Shown here piece by piece: positions 62,834 through 64,000 of a stretch of 64,000 nt of DNA (position 1 is its first letter; each line of letters begins with the position of its first letter). The notes beneath the pieces are model-generated. The model had not been told where the DNA came from. It worked only from the letters and a program-made list of their open reading frames with translations, and did no database searches. The position numbers and the translations under genes are program-made. This DNA is from Streptomyces sp. TRM49041 (GTDB lineage: Bacteria; Actinomycetota; Actinomycetes; Streptomycetales; Streptomycetaceae): contig NZ_VSRY01000158.1 of the NCBI RefSeq assembly GCF_008271805.1, forward strand, positions 1-64,000. The letters run 5' to 3'.

Positions 62834-64000
62834 TCACGACCGGACGACGGGTGCTCGGTGCGACCGGGCCGATCCGGCCACCGGTGCGGCCGGATCGGTG
62901 GTTCGGTTCGGTCGCCAGTGCACGTCGCGAGGGTCGAACGACTCGGTGTCGATCGTCAGCGGCTCGGGGAACGCGCCGGCGACGGCGTCCCAGCGGACGA
63001 ATTTGAAGTTGGTGCCTTCCCGGTCGCCGTCGGCCGGGGTGGCCTCGCCGTCATGGGTGATCAGCAGGCCCTTGGGGAAGGACCGGCCCAGGGGGACGTT
63101 GACCACCATGGAGCCGTCGGAGTGCTGCACGCCGTCGGTGGCGCCGTCGCCCACGCGGAAGGAACCCACGAAGTCGTTGTGGCCGTTCCGCTCGTACACG
63201 GCGAAGGTGTCGTCACCCTGGCTGGAGGCGAGAACGTATCCGGTGCCGTCCTCGGCGTGGTAGATCGTGACGCCCTCCGCGTCGGCGCTCAGGTGCTCGC
63301 CGCCGAACCCGGGGTCGTTGTCCGTGTCGAGGACGCACTCCTCTTCCGCGGGGTCGTACGTCCAGGGGGTACCGTACTCACGGACGCGGTCGAGGAGCTC
63401 CGGCTTCTCGAACTCCTCGTCGTCGAGCTCGATGCGCCACAGGCCCACGCTCTCCTGGGCGGCGTAGAGGACGCGCTCCTCCTGGTCGACGGCCATGCCC
63501 TCGACCTGCGGGCGCTCACCGGGGTCGGCGCACGGCGTCCAGTCGGTGCCGTCGGGCAGAGTGAAGGTGCCGGGCAGGTCGAGGGTGTCCTCGGCCTCGT
63601 AGCCGACGAGCCCGTCCTCGTCCTTGAGTTTGAGGAGGCGCAGGCGTGTCTCCTCGCGCTGCGACACCACCACGTAGGCGTCGTCATCGTCGCTGAAGGC
63701 GCTCAGGCCGTAGGCGGTGCGCTGGTCGTCCACCTCGGCCTCATCGGCGGCGAACACCGGGGCGACGTCGGGGGCGGTGACGTCCTTCAGCGGCGGCCTG
63801 CCTGCCGCGACGGCGTCCGGGTCGATGGCGAAGGCGCGGATGCGGTCGCGGCCCCGGTCGCTGACGAGGGCCAGGTCCGTCTCTTCGCCGTCCAGTTCGA
63901 ACCCGTAGACGATGTCGACGTTGTTGTAGCGGCCGGGCTTGGCGTCCCGGCCCGGTGCCTCCGGGGCGGCTATGTGCTGCAGGCGGCGGCCGTCGAGACC
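62834..64000 (-). CDS. Beta-propeller phytase-like protein (5' end beyond the window)
   Basis: The frame is open to the right edge, so the start lies outside. Visible sequence matches the bacterial 3-phytase propeller: 'YNNVDIVYGFELDG', 'LALVSDRGRDRIRAFAIDPDA', 'VEGMAVDQEERVLYAAQESVGLW', 'GVTIYHAEDGTGYVLASSQGDDTFAVYER' region and 'GATDGVQHSDGSMVVNVPLG', with many acidic residues suited to calcium binding. The C-terminal tail (after 'FDPRDVHWRPNRTTDP') is short and basic. Such enzymes are secreted and release phosphate from phytate. The last ~300 bases at the right edge belong to this frame. Confidence 0.9.
   Translation of the reverse strand, partial: GLDGRRLQHIAAPEAPGRDAKPGRYNNVDIVYGFELDGEETDLALVSDRGRDRIRAFAIDPDAVAAGRPPLKDVTAPDVAPVFAADEAEVDDQRTAYGLSAFSDDDDAYVVVSQREETRLRLLKLKDEDGLVGYEAEDTLDLPGTFTLPDGTDWTPCADPGERPQVEGMAVDQEERVLYAAQESVGLWRIELDDEEFEKPELLDRVREYGTPWTYDPAEEECVLDTDNDPGFGGEHLSADAEGVTIYHAEDGTGYVLASSQGDDTFAVYERNGHNDFVGSFRVGDGATDGVQHSDGSMVVNVPLGRSFPKGLLITHDGEATPADGDREGTNFKFVRWDAVAGAFPEPLTIDTESFDPRDVHWRPNRTTDPAAPVAGSARSHRAPVVRS

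Overview
The window is very GC-rich, with strong third-position G/C bias and the gene families expected of Streptomyces: modular type I polyketide synthases, secreted hydrolases, and many MerR, XRE, GntR, LysR and AraC regulators. I see no rRNA, tRNA or CRISPR array. Positions are 1-based in the window.

Region 1 (1-23.4 kb) is one side of a type I PKS cluster. It opens inside a giant PKS gene that ends in a thioesterase (3-9125). That gene overlaps an MFS exporter by 4 bp and is followed by a cytochrome P450 and a DUF2867-like gene. A second giant gene (13141-21441) carries the loading module, with a KSQ decarboxylase (active-site Cys replaced by Gln), plus extension module 1. An acyl-CoA dehydrogenase follows, then a convergent SAM methyltransferase behind a strong bidirectional hairpin. 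The last two modules of the line keep DH and KR domains whose catalytic residues have been lost, so the chain should leave as a 3,5-dioxo thioester. A methylated pyrone is a reasonable but untested guess. The missing middle modules must lie left of the window.

Region 2 (23.4-31.8 kb) is a patchwork. A 1.5-kb IS5-type element with near-perfect 18-bp ends carries a GNAT acetyltransferase besides its frameshifted transposase. It abuts a truncated IS701-type transposase. Beyond it are a YciI protein, an HD/SnoaL fusion, a GlxA-type AraC regulator, a TfoX C-terminal-like protein, an XRE/TPR regulator, a small GntR regulator and a cassette of tiny overlapping ORFs that includes two Cys-rich proteins.

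Region 3 (31.8-49.9 kb) is the most coherent system. Two secreted M6-type metalloproteases bracket a five-gene oligopeptide ABC transporter, a three-subunit D-hydroxyproline dehydrogenase, a pyrroline-hydroxycarboxylate deaminase, a hydroxyproline epimerase, an aldehyde dehydrogenase, an FCD-type GntR regulator and a prolyl iminopeptidase-like hydrolase. Together these could digest Pro/Hyp-rich extracellular protein, import the peptides, release the N-terminal imino acid and convert 4-hydroxyproline to 2-oxoglutarate. A degenerate 14-bp palindrome around TGTGA-N4-TCACA recurs at seven positions, always just upstream of these transcription units. This indicates one regulon, most simply controlled by the FCD regulator.

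Region 4 (49.9-64 kb) holds a streptothricin acetyltransferase (resistance), small doubtful ORFs, a P-type ATPase broken by a frameshift, a large secreted GH81 beta-1,3-glucanase under a LacI-type operator, a HEAT-repeat protein paired with a MerR/HEAT regulator, a small membrane protein, a DUF3291 protein, a DDE integrase remnant and the 3' part of a beta-propeller phytase that runs off the right edge.
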